From NCBI GenBank assembly GCA_030156435.1, contig JASGMM010000007.1, forward strand, positions 1-45,992: a stretch of DNA of 45,992 nucleotides, read 5' to 3'. The notes below the pieces were generated by a model. That model was not told the origin of the DNA and ran no database searches. It saw only the letters and a program-made list of their open reading frames with translations. This document shows positions 1 to 11,179 of this stretch, piece after piece. Position 1 is the first letter of the stretch, and every line of letters begins with the position of its first letter. Source of the stretch: Clostridiales bacterium (GTDB lineage Bacteria; Bacillota; Clostridia; Mahellales; Mahellaceae). The position numbers and the translations under genes were made by a program.

Positions 1-200
1 GCAGCATCCCTCCATTGACCGTTTTGCTTTATGCGCAGCACGCCGATGCCTATAGGGCATACCATCGGTTCATGGCCGGCCAGCACGCCCATATACCCAT
101 CGCTGGTGTAACCGTTGGAAACAGGGAATATTATCTCCTCTACGTCGCCGTCGAAGAACTCGCGATCGGGCGAAACTATGTCCAAATGAAAGTTCGGCAT
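1..200 (-). CDS. atpC: F1Fo ATP synthase epsilon subunit, partial (C-terminus outside window)
   Basis: This is the N-terminal 66 residues of the epsilon subunit, the small F1 stalk subunit that couples rotation to catalysis and can restrain ATP hydrolysis. It begins MPNFHLDIVSPDREFFDG and continues with the usual beta-sandwich motifs, including GVLAGHEPMV (typical of GVLxxHAPM in the family). The ATG at 198-200 lies one base after the atpD stop, so the genes are translationally coupled as the last pair of the operon. The gene runs off the left edge of the window, so its C-terminal helical domain cannot be judged. Confidence 0.93.
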   Translation of the reverse strand, partial: MPNFHLDIVSPDREFFDGDVEEIIFPVSNGYTSDGYMGVLAGHEPMVCPIGIGVLRIKQNGQWRDA

Positions 201-201
201 A

Positions 202-2481
<2,280 letters not shown>

Positions 2482-2498
<17 letters not shown>

Positions 2499-4020
2499 TT
2501 TTGTCACCCGGCCTTTGCTTATATTCTTCTATGAAAGCATGCAATGCCTGTTTTATGCTTGCTTCGGTATCATCATCCATTGTACCTGTTTGTTGTATGA
2601 ACTGCATGGCTTGTGGTGCATGGAGCTCCATATATTCGATTAATGACGGTTTTAAGTCGTTTATGGCTTCCACAGGTATACCTTCAAGATAGTTGTTTAT
2701 GGCCGCATAGAGCAGCACAACCTGATGGCTTACCGGCAGCGGTTTATATTGTTCCTGCTTTAACATTTCGGTAATTCTTTCGCCGCGTGCCAGGCGCCGG
2801 CGCGTGTTATCGTCCAGTTCGGCTCCAAATTGAGCGAAGGCGGCCAGTTCGCGGTATTGCGCCAGCTCCAGACGAAGTGTGCCGGCGATTTTTTTCATCG
2901 CTTTGGTCTGAGCGGCGCCTCCTACCCTGGACACCGACAAGCCAACATTTACAGCCGGTTTGACGCCGGCCAGGAATAATTCGTTTTCAAGATATATCTG
3001 ACCGTCGGTTATGGATATAACGTTGGTCGGTATATAAGCCGATATGTCGCCGGCCAGCGTTTCTATAATAGGCAAAGCGGTCATAGATCCGCCGCCTAAT
3101 CTTTCATCCAAACGCGCCGACCTTTCCAGCAGGCGTGAATGCAGGTAAAATACATCTCCAGGGAATGCCTCACGGCCCGGCGGACGGCGCAGCAGCAAGG
3201 AAAGGGTACGGTAGGCTACGGCGTGCTTGGATAGGTCGTCGTATATTATAAGCACATCCTTACCGCTATACATGAATTCTTCAGCTATGGCGCAGGCCGC
3301 ATATGGGCATACATATTGCAGCGCCGCAGGTTCGCTTGCCGACGCCAGTACCATGACGGTATAATCCATAGCGCCAAATTCATCAAGCGTATGTGCTAAT
3401 TGCGCCATAGATGACGCCTTCTGGCCTATACCCACATATACGCATATGACGTCCTGGTCTTTTTGGTTCAATATGGTATCCAATGCTATGGCAGTTTTGC
3501 CGGTTTGCCGGTCACCTATGATGAGTTCGCGTTGGCCGCGGCCTATAGGTATCATCGAGTCTATGGATACGATGCCGGTCTGCAATGGTACCGTTACCGG
3601 TTGTCGATCTATAATTGGCGGCGCGGGATTTTCTATGGGCCTGCTCTTATCGGACGGTATCGGGCCTTTGCCGTCTATGGGGCGGCATAGCGCATCCACT
3701 GCGCGGCCTATCAAAGCATCGCCCACAGGTACCGATATAACGCGGCCGGTGCGCTTTACCTGCGTTCCTTCCTTTATATCCGATGACATGTCCAAAAGCA
3801 CGGCTCCTACGCTGTCCTCGTTCAGATTCATAGCCAGGCCATATACATCGTTACCGAAATCCAGCATTTCATTGCTCATGCAATGCTCCAAGCCATATAT
3901 TATGGCTATGCCGTCGTTGTACCGGGTAACATAGCCGGTATCTTCAACATGGGCCTTTTGATCAAAGCCCTCTATCTCCTGACGAAGGATAGAGGCTATT
4001 TCATTTATTTTTACGGGCAT
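2482..4020 (-). CDS. atpA: F1Fo ATP synthase alpha subunit
   Basis: Non-catalytic nucleotide-binding subunit of F1, 512 residues, full length. Visible landmarks are the N-terminal segment [19 protein letters not shown], the P-loop [15 protein letters not shown], the region [38 protein letters not shown] (DDLSKHAxAYR motif) and the arginine-containing [13 protein letters not shown] motif near the catalytic interface. The insertion-free length and the gene order between atpH and atpG fit a standard bacterial operon. There are 16 bases between it and atpH. Confidence 0.98.
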
Positions 4021-4036
4021 TTAAACACCTCGCTTT

Positions 4037-4591
4037 CTAAACGGAAATATTGGCTGCAAGCCTTCTGGCAGCTGATTTTATGGCACTTAAGCGCGAAGCG
4101 ATGGAGCGATCTATCGTACGGCCGCCTATCTCCAATCTCAAGCCTCCTATTATGGATGGGTCTACGATATTTTCGATATATACCGATTTGCCATACGTTT
4201 TTTCCAGTTGACCCTTCAGCATAGCCATTATATCAGGATTCAGCGGGCGAGCAGCGACGGCCCGTACCTCGAGTATACCTGCATGGCGGCGATATAAATG
4301 GGCATATTGCTTTACTATATCGCCCAGCCGACTAAGACGGCGGTTTTTTATTATTATGCCGATGAACCTTATTATCTCCTCATCGCATGTATCGGAAAAT
4401 ATCCTTCTTACGGCACGCGCTTTTTCATCCATGGATATTATGGGATTCATCAATGCCTTAAAGAGATCGGAGCTGGCGCTTACAGTTTCCATGACGGTTT
4501 GCAATTGCTGCATATATGCCTCTATGCGGTTTTTATCCACAGCGGTTTCGAATAATGCAGCGGCGTAGTTTTCAGCGACTGAATCGGGCAT
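4037..4591 (-). CDS. atpH: F1Fo ATP synthase delta subunit
   Basis: Delta subunit (OSCP homologue), 184 residues, which ties the peripheral stalk to the top of F1. It starts MPDSVAENYAAALFETAVD, the typical N-terminal ARRYAxALFE-like helix. The C-terminal part has VDPSIIGGLRLEIGGRTID, matching the family signature (DPxLIGGxxxxIGxxxxD). The ATG is preceded by a GGGGGTAGGA stretch. Only four bases separate it from the atpF stop, which indicates co-translation with the b subunit it binds. Confidence 0.97.
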   Translation of the reverse strand: MPDSVAENYAAALFETAVDKNRIEAYMQQLQTVMETVSASSDLFKALMNPIISMDEKARAVRRIFSDTCDEEIIRFIGIIIKNRRLSRLGDIVKQYAHLYRRHAGILEVRAVAARPLNPDIMAMLKGQLEKTYGKSVYIENIVDPSIIGGLRLEIGGRTIDRSIASRLSAIKSAARRLAANISV

Positions 4592-4595
4592 ATTC

Positions 4596-5078
4596 CTACC
4601 CCCTTATGCCTTGTTCTATAATGGACTTTACAAGCTGTTCGTCGGTTTCAGCATCCAGCTCGCGCTGCAGTATTTCAGATACCGCTGCCATGGCAAGCGC
4701 GGCTATCTGATCCTTGGCATGCTCTATGGTCAGTTCTTTTTGCCTTTGTGCCTCAATTTGGGCTTTGGTGAGTATAGTTTCGGCCTGAGCTTTAGCATCG
4801 TTTAAGATGGCATTCATCTGTTGCTCGGCTTTGTCCCTTGTCTCCTTTAACAACTGATCGGAGCGCTGCTTTATATCGTTTAATTGCTGTACATACTGTG
4901 CATACAGCTCTTCGGCCTGCTGTTGACGCGTTTTGGCCTGCTCCAGCTGGCTCTGTATATTTTTGCTGCGGTTTTCCATGAAATTCATAAGAGGCTTATA
5001 GAGCAGCTTTTTCAATATATAATAGAGTATAAACAGGTTTATGACCACGAATATAGGTGTGGCCAATATATCCCACAT
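4596..5078 (-). CDS. atpF: F1Fo ATP synthase b subunit
   Basis: Peripheral stalk subunit b, 160 residues. One N-terminal membrane helix (about residues 4-26, IFVVINLFILYYILKKLLY) is followed by a long charged helix rich in Gln, Glu, Lys and Ala that should form the dimeric stalk. The usual motif of a cytoplasmic entry helix, KPLMNFMENRSKNIQ, directly follows the membrane anchor. Only one b gene is seen, so the stalk is probably a homodimer. It lies between atpE and atpH as in most Firmicutes. Confidence 0.97.
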   Translation of the reverse strand: MWDILATPIFVVINLFILYYILKKLLYKPLMNFMENRSKNIQSQLEQAKTRQQQAEELYAQYVQQLNDIKQRSDQLLKETRDKAEQQMNAILNDAKAQAETILTKAQIEAQRQKELTIEHAKDQIAALAMAAVSEILQRELDAETDEQLVKSIIEQGIRG

Positions 5079-5102
5079 AGCATCATTTCCTTTCGTGCTA
5101 TA

Positions 5103-5315
5103 TTATGCGAGTACCAGTATAAGTATGGCGGTCAGCAGGCCGTATATGGCGGTGGCTTCGGACAACGCCGCGCCTATGAGAAGGTTGCGGAATATAGCGT
5201 CGGCCGCTTCCGGTTGACGCGCTACGGCGTCTACGGCTTTGCCTGTGGCCATGCCTATACCTATACCTGCTCCTATGCCCGTTAATGCTGCTATTGCAGC
5301 TGCTATTGCTGTCAT
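5103..5315 (-). CDS. atpE: F1Fo ATP synthase c subunit (rotor ring)
   Basis: Two-helix proteolipid of 70 residues forming the rotor ring. A glycine-rich first helix ([16 protein letters not shown]) is followed by the polar loop ARQPEA (residues 32-37) and a second helix with the ion-carrying glutamate E53 in [10 protein letters not shown]. Na+-type c subunits carry a glutamine in helix 1 (the GQGYAAGKA pattern of Ilyobacter). Here that position is isoleucine (GIGMATGKA), so proton coupling is the better inference. A GGAGAT ribosome site precedes the ATG. Confidence 0.97.
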   Translation of the reverse strand: MTAIAAAIAALTGIGAGIGIGMATGKAVDAVARQPEAADAIFRNLLIGAALSEATAIYGLLTAILILVLA

Positions 5316-5330
5316 AATATTATCTCCCTT

Positions 5331-5999
5331 CTATTCCAGTGCTTCTCTTAGATATATCATGCTCAAAAATAGGAATATCACTGTTTGAATGAGGCCGTCG
5401 AACAAATCGAAATACAGGCTCAGTATCGGTGGCACCCCTATGGGTATAAACGAAAATACAAGATCCATTATTATCATGGATGCCAGTACATTGCCGAATA
5501 ACCGAGCAGCCAGCGATAACGGCCGTATAAAATAATCCATGATATTGAAAGGCACCATTATTGCTATCGGTTCGGCTATGCTATGCAGCCAGCCACCCAC
5601 ACCCTTGTATTTTATTGAACCGAATATAATCATTATCATGGTCATTATGGCGAGCGTCGCTGTCAGCATTATGTCGCTTGTAGGAGGGCGCAGGCCGAGT
5701 ATGCCCAGCATATTGGCCACGGCCAGAAACAGCGCTACAGTGGTCAGATAAGGGATGAACGGACCGGCTTTATCGCCGAGGTTTTGCTTTATAAAGGATG
5801 ATATCATATCCCACAAGGCCTCTACGGCATTTTGCAAGCCATGCGGCACGATTTCCCACTTCAATGTCAAACGTATGATAATTGCCGCGCTTATCAGTAT
5901 GGCCATTACTATCCACATATTTACCACCGTCTGGGTGACCGGTATACCGCCCAATATCGGTATGGTAAAGACGGTTTTAGCCGTTATCTCGATGTCCAT
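5331..5999 (-). CDS. atpB: F1Fo ATP synthase a subunit
   Basis: Membrane stator subunit a, 222 residues, holding the two ion half-channels. The essential arginine is R166 in LSLAARLFGNVLAS, and the preceding EPIAIMVPFNIMDYFIRPLS helix is typical. About five hydrophobic segments can be seen. The ATG at 5997-5999 has a strong AGGGAGGTGA ribosome site 8 bases upstream. The N-terminal 23 bases overlap the end of atpI, and 15 bases separate it from atpE. Confidence 0.97.
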   Translation of the reverse strand: MDIEITAKTVFTIPILGGIPVTQTVVNMWIVMAILISAAIIIRLTLKWEIVPHGLQNAVEALWDMISSFIKQNLGDKAGPFIPYLTTVALFLAVANMLGILGLRPPTSDIMLTATLAIMTMIMIIFGSIKYKGVGGWLHSIAEPIAIMVPFNIMDYFIRPLSLAARLFGNVLASMIIMDLVFSFIPIGVPPILSLYFDLFDGLIQTVIFLFLSMIYLREALE

Positions 6000-6315
6000 C
6001 TGGTTTTGTCACCTCCCTTCGCATATGCATTATTACTGTAACAGGCATGACGATACCATACACGCCAAGGCCTATTATAAAACCAAAGGTAGCGGCGGGC
6101 TTTAAAAGATAAATCATGCCGGCAGCTACGATTAAAAGTAATATATTCCATAGCGGGTATATCATAGCCTTAGATATTATATTTGCCGTAGATGTGGGTT
6201 TTATGTACCCGCTTATGAGCGATAAGAACGCGCCGAAACGCCATATCGCGAGGGCGGTGCCTATGGCTATGCCCAGCGGTATATATATATTGCGATTTAA
6301 AATATATATTATCAA
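5977..6315 (-). CDS. atpI: ATP synthase subunit I (assembly factor); start uncertain, possible frameshift
   Basis: Small hydrophobic protein at the head of the atp operon, matching AtpI by position and by its four hydrophobic segments. AtpI is thought to help assemble the c ring or import Mg2+. The TTG at 6313-6315 is the only ordinary start in this frame, but it has no ribosome site and cuts the first membrane helix, which continues upstream in frame as TADATIIVAALAALIIYIL. This frame is open back to a TAA near 6402. An ATG at 6408-6410 opens a different frame (MAKEKRR), which would join by a +2 shift in an A-rich stretch. A real frameshift, a sequence error or a non-standard start are all possible. 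Confidence 0.8.
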   Translation of the reverse strand: MIIYILNRNIYIPLGIAIGTALAIWRFGAFLSLISGYIKPTSTANIISKAMIYPLWNILLLIVAAGMIYLLKPAATFGFIIGLGVYGIVMPVTVIMHMRREVTKPDGHRDNG

Positions 6316-6419
6316 TGCGGCCAGTGCAGCGACAATTATTGTTGCATCGGCGGTTTTGCGGCGTATTTTCCTTGTATCATTCGTATGTATCGCCTCTTTT
6401 CCTTAGCCATTTTATACTA

Positions 6420-6448
6420 ATGATAATACTTTTCCAAATTGATTTCAA
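6420..6448 (-). promoter_or_regulatory. Candidate sigma-A promoter of the atp operon
   Basis: On the minus strand a TTGAAA box (6443-6448) and a TATCAT box (6420-6425) are separated by 17 bases. Transcription would start near 6413, just before the ATG at 6410, so the leader would be almost absent. The match is moderate, and no transcript evidence can be had from sequence. Confidence 0.4.
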
Positions 6449-6556
6449 TAGCAACTTTAATGCCAATGTTAATTTATAGTATGGCAAATTCAACGCTTGC
6501 AATGATATAAAGCCTACGCCAGCACCGAGCCATTACGAATTGCAGCTGGAGAAGGT

Positions 6557-6585
6557 TTAACAAGGGCTTGCTTTTGGTGTATAAT
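6557..6585 (+). promoter_or_regulatory. Candidate sigma-A promoter for the patatin-like gene
   Basis: TTAACA (6557-6562) and a perfect TATAAT (6580-6585) are spaced by 17 bases and point at the gene starting at 6733. This predicts a 5' leader of about 140 bases. The leader holds an imperfect inverted repeat (GTATCGCAAGC near 6599 and GCTTCGATAC near 6643). I see no known riboswitch in it. The rest of the 6411-6732 gap contains only the divergent atp promoter. Confidence 0.55.
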
Positions 6586-6732
6586 ACAATAAAGCAATGT
6601 ATCGCAAGCAGCACATGGGCACATCCAAGCTGTCCATCTCAGCTTCGATACGTCCATGTTTTCAAAAATGGAATTCGAAATCATGGAGCTAAAAGGATTA
6701 TCGAGCAAATATTTTATCATAGGAGGATTTAT

Positions 6733-7482
6733 ATGAAGGTAGGGCTTGCCTTGGGCGGAGGAGCGGCGAGAGGATACGCGCATATAGGGGTATTGAAGGC
6801 GCTGGAGAGCCGGGGTATACACCCTGATTATGTGGCGGGCTGCAGTATGGGAGCCCTCATAGGAGCTATCTATTGTACGGGCATATCTATAGACATGTTG
6901 GAAGAATTGGCTATTACTATTACACCGAAATATTGGTTGGATCTTTCATTATCGCGTACAGGCTTACTTCAGGGCAAGAAACTTGAATCGGTTATCGCCA
7001 CGCTGACGGGTAACCGCAAAATGGAAGACCTCAGCATACCGTTTTGGGCTGTGGCCACCGATGTTATGGCTGGCGAACCGTATATATTCAAAAGCGGCAG
7101 TATAGCCACCGCGGTCAGAGCCAGTACGGCTATACCGGCGATATTTGAACCAGTCTACCTTGATGATCACATATTGGTGGACGGCGGATTTGTAGATCTT
7201 ATTCCAGCGGATTTGGTCAAAGAAATGGGGGCTGATGTCGTAATAGCTGTAGATGTGGGATTTTCATCGACCTCGATTAATCCGTCCAATGCCGCTGAAT
7301 TGCTCATGCTTTCCATAGATACACTGCAAAAGCAACTTTATAAGTATAAGGTAATAGATGCGGATTATATAATACGTCCTGACGTGTCGGGTATAAAGCC
7401 TAATCAGTTCGAGAGGGCACAGGAGTGCATAAAGATAGGGGAACAGGCTTTGGAAGGTATGATATTTGAGCATTGTTTGTGA
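6733..7482 (+). CDS. Patatin-like phospholipase (RssA/YlbK-type)
   Basis: Predicted serine lipid hydrolase of 249 residues with a Ser-Asp catalytic dyad. The N-terminal oxyanion motif GGGAARGYAHIGVL is followed by the nucleophile elbow GCSMG (Ser38), and the aspartate is D150 in ILVDGGFVDLIP. All three elements of the patatin fold are intact, so the enzyme is probably active on acyl lipids; the substrate is unknown. The ATG at 6733 is chosen because AGGAGG lies 6 bases upstream, and the family start MKxGLALGGG fits. It stands alone between its own promoter and that of the next gene. Confidence 0.93.
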   Translation: MKVGLALGGGAARGYAHIGVLKALESRGIHPDYVAGCSMGALIGAIYCTGISIDMLEELAITITPKYWLDLSLSRTGLLQGKKLESVIATLTGNRKMEDLSIPFWAVATDVMAGEPYIFKSGSIATAVRASTAIPAIFEPVYLDDHILVDGGFVDLIPADLVKEMGADVVIAVDVGFSSTSINPSNAAELLMLSIDTLQKQLYKYKVIDADYIIRPDVSGIKPNQFERAQECIKIGEQALEGMIFEHCL

Positions 7483-7507
7483 TAAAGATCTGCAGTATTT
7501 GTGGGAT

Positions 7508-7536
7508 TTGCGCATACGTCATATAGGGTATATAAT
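7508..7536 (+). promoter_or_regulatory. Candidate sigma-A promoter for the ABC exporter
   Basis: TTGCGC (7508-7513), a 17-base spacer and TATAAT (7531-7536) lie just upstream of the exporter gene, whose ribosome site GAGGAG is at 7555-7560. The -10 box is perfect and the -35 box moderate. Confidence 0.5.
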
Positions 7537-7567
7537 TAGCTAAAAGTGATCGATGAGGAGAGTACAT

Positions 7568-9322
7568 ATGCAGTATCTGTTGCGTTTGGTAAAGCAGGCC
7601 AGACCTTATTGGAAGTACCTTATAGCTGCTGCTCTAAGCATGCTGGCAGTGACGGGGCTAAACCTCATAGGGCCTAATCTTATTAGCCGTTTGGTTGAAG
7701 TAGTGACTAATCTCGACCAATACCCCGATGCTCGGAGAGTTATATTGAATTTGGCGCTCATACTTCTTATATCTTATGCTGGCAGGACACTATTCGCCTT
7801 CTTATACCGCTACTTAGCGCACTATGCGGCGTGGCGCCTTGTAGCAGATATGCGCGTTGTAGTATACGACAAGCTCCAGCAGCTATCGCTTAGATATTAT
7901 CATGATAAGCAGACAGGCCAGCTCATGTCTAGGGTAACCAACGATACGGCCACTTTCGAAATGCTGATAGCCCATGCTGTGCCCGATCTGGTTACCAATG
8001 TCCTCATACTCATAGGCGTAGCCATCGTCCTATTTTCAAAAAACGCCGCTTTGGCGGCACTGACGCTTATACCCATACCGTTTTTGGCTTATGCTGGCTT
8101 TGTATTCGTCAAAAAGATACAGCCCAATTTCAGATATGCCCAGAGAGCACTGGCTGATTTCAATGCCGATTTGCAGGATAATCTATCGGGCATACGCGAG
8201 ATACAGATATTTAATAGGCAGGAATACGAAACAACAAAACTCAGACAGCGTTCTTATGCTCATGCAGATGCGATATTACGAGCGCTTAAACTAAGCGGAA
8301 TATTCCATCCTATAGTGGAGTTTTTCAGTTCGCTGGGCACGGTTATCGTGGTGGCGATGGGTGGCCTTATGGCTATGGCCGGCAATCTCCCCGTGGAGGA
8401 TATAGTTGGCTTTGTACTGTACCTTGGTATGTTCTATCAGCCTATAGGAGCGCTGGGGCAGGTAATGGAAAACCTGCAGCAGGCTTTAGCCGGGGCCGAG
8501 CGTGTATTTGAGGTATTGGATACCGAACCAGACGTTAAGGAGAAAGAGAATCCTATCGAGCTCAAGGATGTAAAAGGTGAGATAACGTTTGAAGATGTAA
8601 CTTTCTATTACAGGCCAGATGTGTATGTTTTGAAAGATATATCTTTTGAGATAAAACCCGGGCAGATGGTGGCCTTTGTAGGTCCTACTGGCGTGGGCAA
8701 AACTACCATAATGAGCCTATTAGCTCGCTTTTATGATCCCGTGTCCGGATGCATAAAGATAGACGGCATCGATATACGCGATGTAACGTTGCGCTCGTTG
8801 AGGGATAATATAAGCATAGTGTTGCAGGATGTATTTCTTTTTAACGGTACTGTAGCTGAAAATATAGCGTATGGCACTGAAGATGCAACCATGGATGATA
8901 TAATAAATGCTGCTAAAATAGCATGTGCTCACGATTTTATAATGACTTTTCCAGATGGCTACGATACCTATATAGGAGAACGCGGCGTAAATTTATCCGG
9001 TGGGCAAAAACAGCGGCTAGCCATAGCCCGCGCTGTGCTGCGCGATACGCCTATACTGATACTGGATGAGGCCACTTCATCTGTGGATGCCGAGACCGAG
9101 CGCCAGATACAGAATGCCATAAATAATCTGGCCAATAGCCGTACCATACTCATAATAGCCCATAGACTATCTACTGTAAAAAAAGCCGACAATATCATCG
9201 TGCTCGACGAGGGCCGCATAGTTGAGCAGGGTACACATGAGGAGCTGATGAAACGCGGTGGCCTTTACAGTTATCTATGCTCTATGCAGTTCAATACCGA
9301 GGATACGGTAAAGATGGCTTAA
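7568..9322 (+). CDS. ABC exporter, fused membrane and ATPase domains (MsbA/LmrA-like)
   Basis: Half-transporter of 584 residues with about six membrane helices in the first 300 residues followed by a nucleotide-binding domain. The Walker A motif GPTGVGKTT is at about residues 372-380, the signature LSGGQKQR at about 476, Walker B LILDEATSSVD near 500, and the switch histidine is in AHRLST. The protein should dimerise in the membrane to export a lipid, drug or peptide; the substrate cannot be told from sequence. The ATG at 7568 fits the GAGGAG ribosome site better than an ATG at 7553. Its stop directly abuts the stop of the convergent peptidase gene. Confidence 0.93.
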   Translation: MQYLLRLVKQARPYWKYLIAAALSMLAVTGLNLIGPNLISRLVEVVTNLDQYPDARRVILNLALILLISYAGRTLFAFLYRYLAHYAAWRLVADMRVVVYDKLQQLSLRYYHDKQTGQLMSRVTNDTATFEMLIAHAVPDLVTNVLILIGVAIVLFSKNAALAALTLIPIPFLAYAGFVFVKKIQPNFRYAQRALADFNADLQDNLSGIREIQIFNRQEYETTKLRQRSYAHADAILRALKLSGIFHPIVEFFSSLGTVIVVAMGGLMAMAGNLPVEDIVGFVLYLGMFYQPIGALGQVMENLQQALAGAERVFEVLDTEPDVKEKENPIELKDVKGEITFEDVTFYYRPDVYVLKDISFEIKPGQMVAFVGPTGVGKTTIMSLLARFYDPVSGCIKIDGIDIRDVTLRSLRDNISIVLQDVFLFNGTVAENIAYGTEDATMDDIINAAKIACAHDFIMTFPDGYDTYIGERGVNLSGGQKQRLAIARAVLRDTPILILDEATSSVDAETERQIQNAINNLANSRTILIIAHRLSTVKKADNIIVLDEGRIVEQGTHEELMKRGGLYSYLCSMQFNTEDTVKMA

Positions 9323-10759
9323 TTATTCATATATCCACTGCTCGAACAATTTGTCTATAGCATCGGTGTCGCCACATATCTCGGCTGCTAATCTCTGAAA
9401 ATCTTGGGTGGTGGCTATCTTCCACTTATATCGGCGTAGATATTCCTGCAGCAGCTTAAAGTAACTGTCATCGCCCATTTGTTGCCTCAGGGCGTCGTGA
9501 AACAGCGCTCCTTTGTCGTATACTACTATATAATACTGTGATTTAGAAAAACCTGATATAGGACTGTATAATACGCCGTCCGAGGTCGTCTTAAGACGCT
9601 GGCTTATTTTATTGAGAGCCTGTTGCTTACGCTGTGCCCCATAGCGCGATTCATAGTATATCACTTCGGAGTATCGCGTTAGCCCTTCGTCCAGCCATGG
9701 CTCGCGAAATTCATCATTGCCCACCATATTGAACCACCATTGGTGAGCTATCTCATGCACTACCTCGCGTTCAACATCCCTGCCGCGAAACACAGCCGGC
9801 GCATATAATGCTATGCCTGAGTATTCCATACCGCCGGAGCGCAACGGGGCCTCTGCCAGCACCATATAGTCATACGGATATATCCCGAAACGCTTTTGGA
9901 AGATCGATAAAGCGTGTTCGGCATAGTCCAGCATAGACTGTGCCACAGCAGGAGAACCATTGGCATATGCTGCAGTGACGGTGATATCTCCCACCTTTTT
10001 GCTGACCGTTTTATAGTTTGCCGATGCAGCGAAGCAAAAGGTACGGGCTGGGGATGCCGTGACATGAACCAGGCGGCGATCGCCTTCGACCGTATCGTAT
10101 TCTACATGGCCGCCAAACACCGCTTTTTGCTTAGCCGGCATAGATAACTTTACATCGTAATCGGCAGCGTCGCTTATGTACGGATCGCCGGTGTAATAAT
10201 ATGGCGAGATTATCCAACCACTGTCGCTGCGTGCGGCTAAAGATGGATAGAAGCGCGACAATGCATAAACGCCGTTTTTATAGCCATAGTCACCGAGTTT
10301 ATCAGTAACGACCGGTATATTGCTGGTAAAGAAGATATCAAGCTTTACCTTTTTCCATGGATATATTGGTTTGGGAGGCTGTATCACCACCGTATTGGCG
10401 GAGTATTCGAACTTAACCTCCGCCTCGTCCAGCATGATTTTTTGTATCTCAGTAAGGCGTTCATCAGTATTTTGATAAAGCTGTAAATATATATCATTGA
10501 GAGGCTCATCGCCTGTATTTTTGAAAAATATGGTTTCCTGGCCGGATATAGTATTCTTTTCGGTATCCAATACCAGGCTCATTTCATACCGTGGCCTATT
10601 TAGTTCAGGTTTTGTATCATCTGCTGGCTCCTGTTGCTGCACTGCGTCGCTGATTTGCGGCGCAGGTGGCGTGGGCGATGGGCGTGCCGGCGACAGCATA
10701 GCACAGCCTGACGCTGTTACCGATAGTATTATTACAAGCCATATAAAACGATGTTTCAT
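9323..10759 (-). CDS. M1-family metallopeptidase, lipoprotein
   Basis: Secreted zinc aminopeptidase-like protein of 478 residues. A signal peptide ends in a lipobox-like ASGC with Cys19, followed by a Pro-rich linker, so it should be anchored outside the membrane. The zinc site is HEIAH (H335, E336, H339) with the third ligand E358 in WLDEGL, and SGGMEYSGIALY corresponds to the substrate-recognition GAMEN region. The N-terminal half is the beta-rich M1 saddle domain. The start has AGGAGG 5-10 bases upstream. It is divergent from the glutaredoxin-like gene and meets the ABC exporter tail to tail with no gap and no visible terminator. Confidence 0.92.
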   Translation of the reverse strand: MKHRFIWLVIILSVTASGCAMLSPARPSPTPPAPQISDAVQQQEPADDTKPELNRPRYEMSLVLDTEKNTISGQETIFFKNTGDEPLNDIYLQLYQNTDERLTEIQKIMLDEAEVKFEYSANTVVIQPPKPIYPWKKVKLDIFFTSNIPVVTDKLGDYGYKNGVYALSRFYPSLAARSDSGWIISPYYYTGDPYISDAADYDVKLSMPAKQKAVFGGHVEYDTVEGDRRLVHVTASPARTFCFAASANYKTVSKKVGDITVTAAYANGSPAVAQSMLDYAEHALSIFQKRFGIYPYDYMVLAEAPLRSGGMEYSGIALYAPAVFRGRDVEREVVHEIAHQWWFNMVGNDEFREPWLDEGLTRYSEVIYYESRYGAQRKQQALNKISQRLKTTSDGVLYSPISGFSKSQYYIVVYDKGALFHDALRQQMGDDSYFKLLQEYLRRYKWKIATTQDFQRLAAEICGDTDAIDKLFEQWIYE

Positions 10760-10831
10760 CTAGTCCTCCTATAATAAACGCTATATATTTTATTATCGGA
10801 TATTATAAGTATATCATAACAGCTTTTTGCG

Positions 10832-10840
10832 TGGTATAAT
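10832..10840 (+). promoter_or_regulatory. Extended -10 promoter for the glutaredoxin/FTR pair
   Basis: TGGTATAAT is an extended -10 element (TGnTATAAT). No convincing -35 box is seen at 17 bases. It lies about 50 bases before the start at 10889. Confidence 0.45.
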
Positions 10841-10888
10841 AATAGCGGAAAGATTCTCACAGTATTTTCTGAAGAAAGGGCGATATTT

Positions 10889-11179
10889 ATGGAGTGGAAA
10901 CATGTCGATGGAGAAGACAGGGGCAAGGTCAATTTCTTCGCTTTGAGCACGTGCATATGGTGCAGAAAAACCAAAGCGCTTTTGAACAGATTGGGTGTGG
11001 ATTATTATTACATCGATGTCGATCTGGTCACCGGAGATGATGTTGACAAGGTGAGGGACGAGATGGGCAGGTGGAATCCTATGCTTTCATTTCCTACTAT
11101 TATCATAGACGATGACAAAGTGATCATTGGTTACAGGGAGCAAGAGCTTAAGGAGGCGCTTGGATATGGGGATAAATAA
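10889..11179 (+). CDS. Glutaredoxin-like protein
   Basis: Thioredoxin-fold disulfide reductase of 96 residues with the active site TCIWCRKTKALL (C22 and C25) and the cis-proline region LSFPTIIIDDDKVIIGY. The C-terminal stretch YREQELKEAL is typical of NrdH/GrxC-like proteins in anaerobes. Its 3' end overlaps the next gene by 14 bases, and that gene encodes a ferredoxin-thioredoxin reductase catalytic chain. The two therefore probably form one redox pair, with the reductase supplying electrons to this protein. I infer the pairing from the overlap. Confidence 0.9.
   Translation: MEWKHVDGEDRGKVNFFALSTCIWCRKTKALLNRLGVDYYYIDVDLVTGDDVDKVRDEMGRWNPMLSFPTIIIDDDKVIIGYREQELKEALGYGDK

Noticed and set aside
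5103-5315. Sodium-driven ATP synthase
   Set aside because: The helix-1 glutamine of Na+-type c subunits is isoleucine here, so the Na+ signature is missing.
6514-6822. Minus-strand frame of about 100 codons overlapping the lipase start
   Set aside because: No ribosome site, no recognisable features, and it covers the promoter and the start of a well-supported gene.
10756-10974. Minus-strand frame of 72 codons between the peptidase and the glutaredoxin-like gene
   Set aside because: Overlaps both divergent starts and shows no protein-like features.
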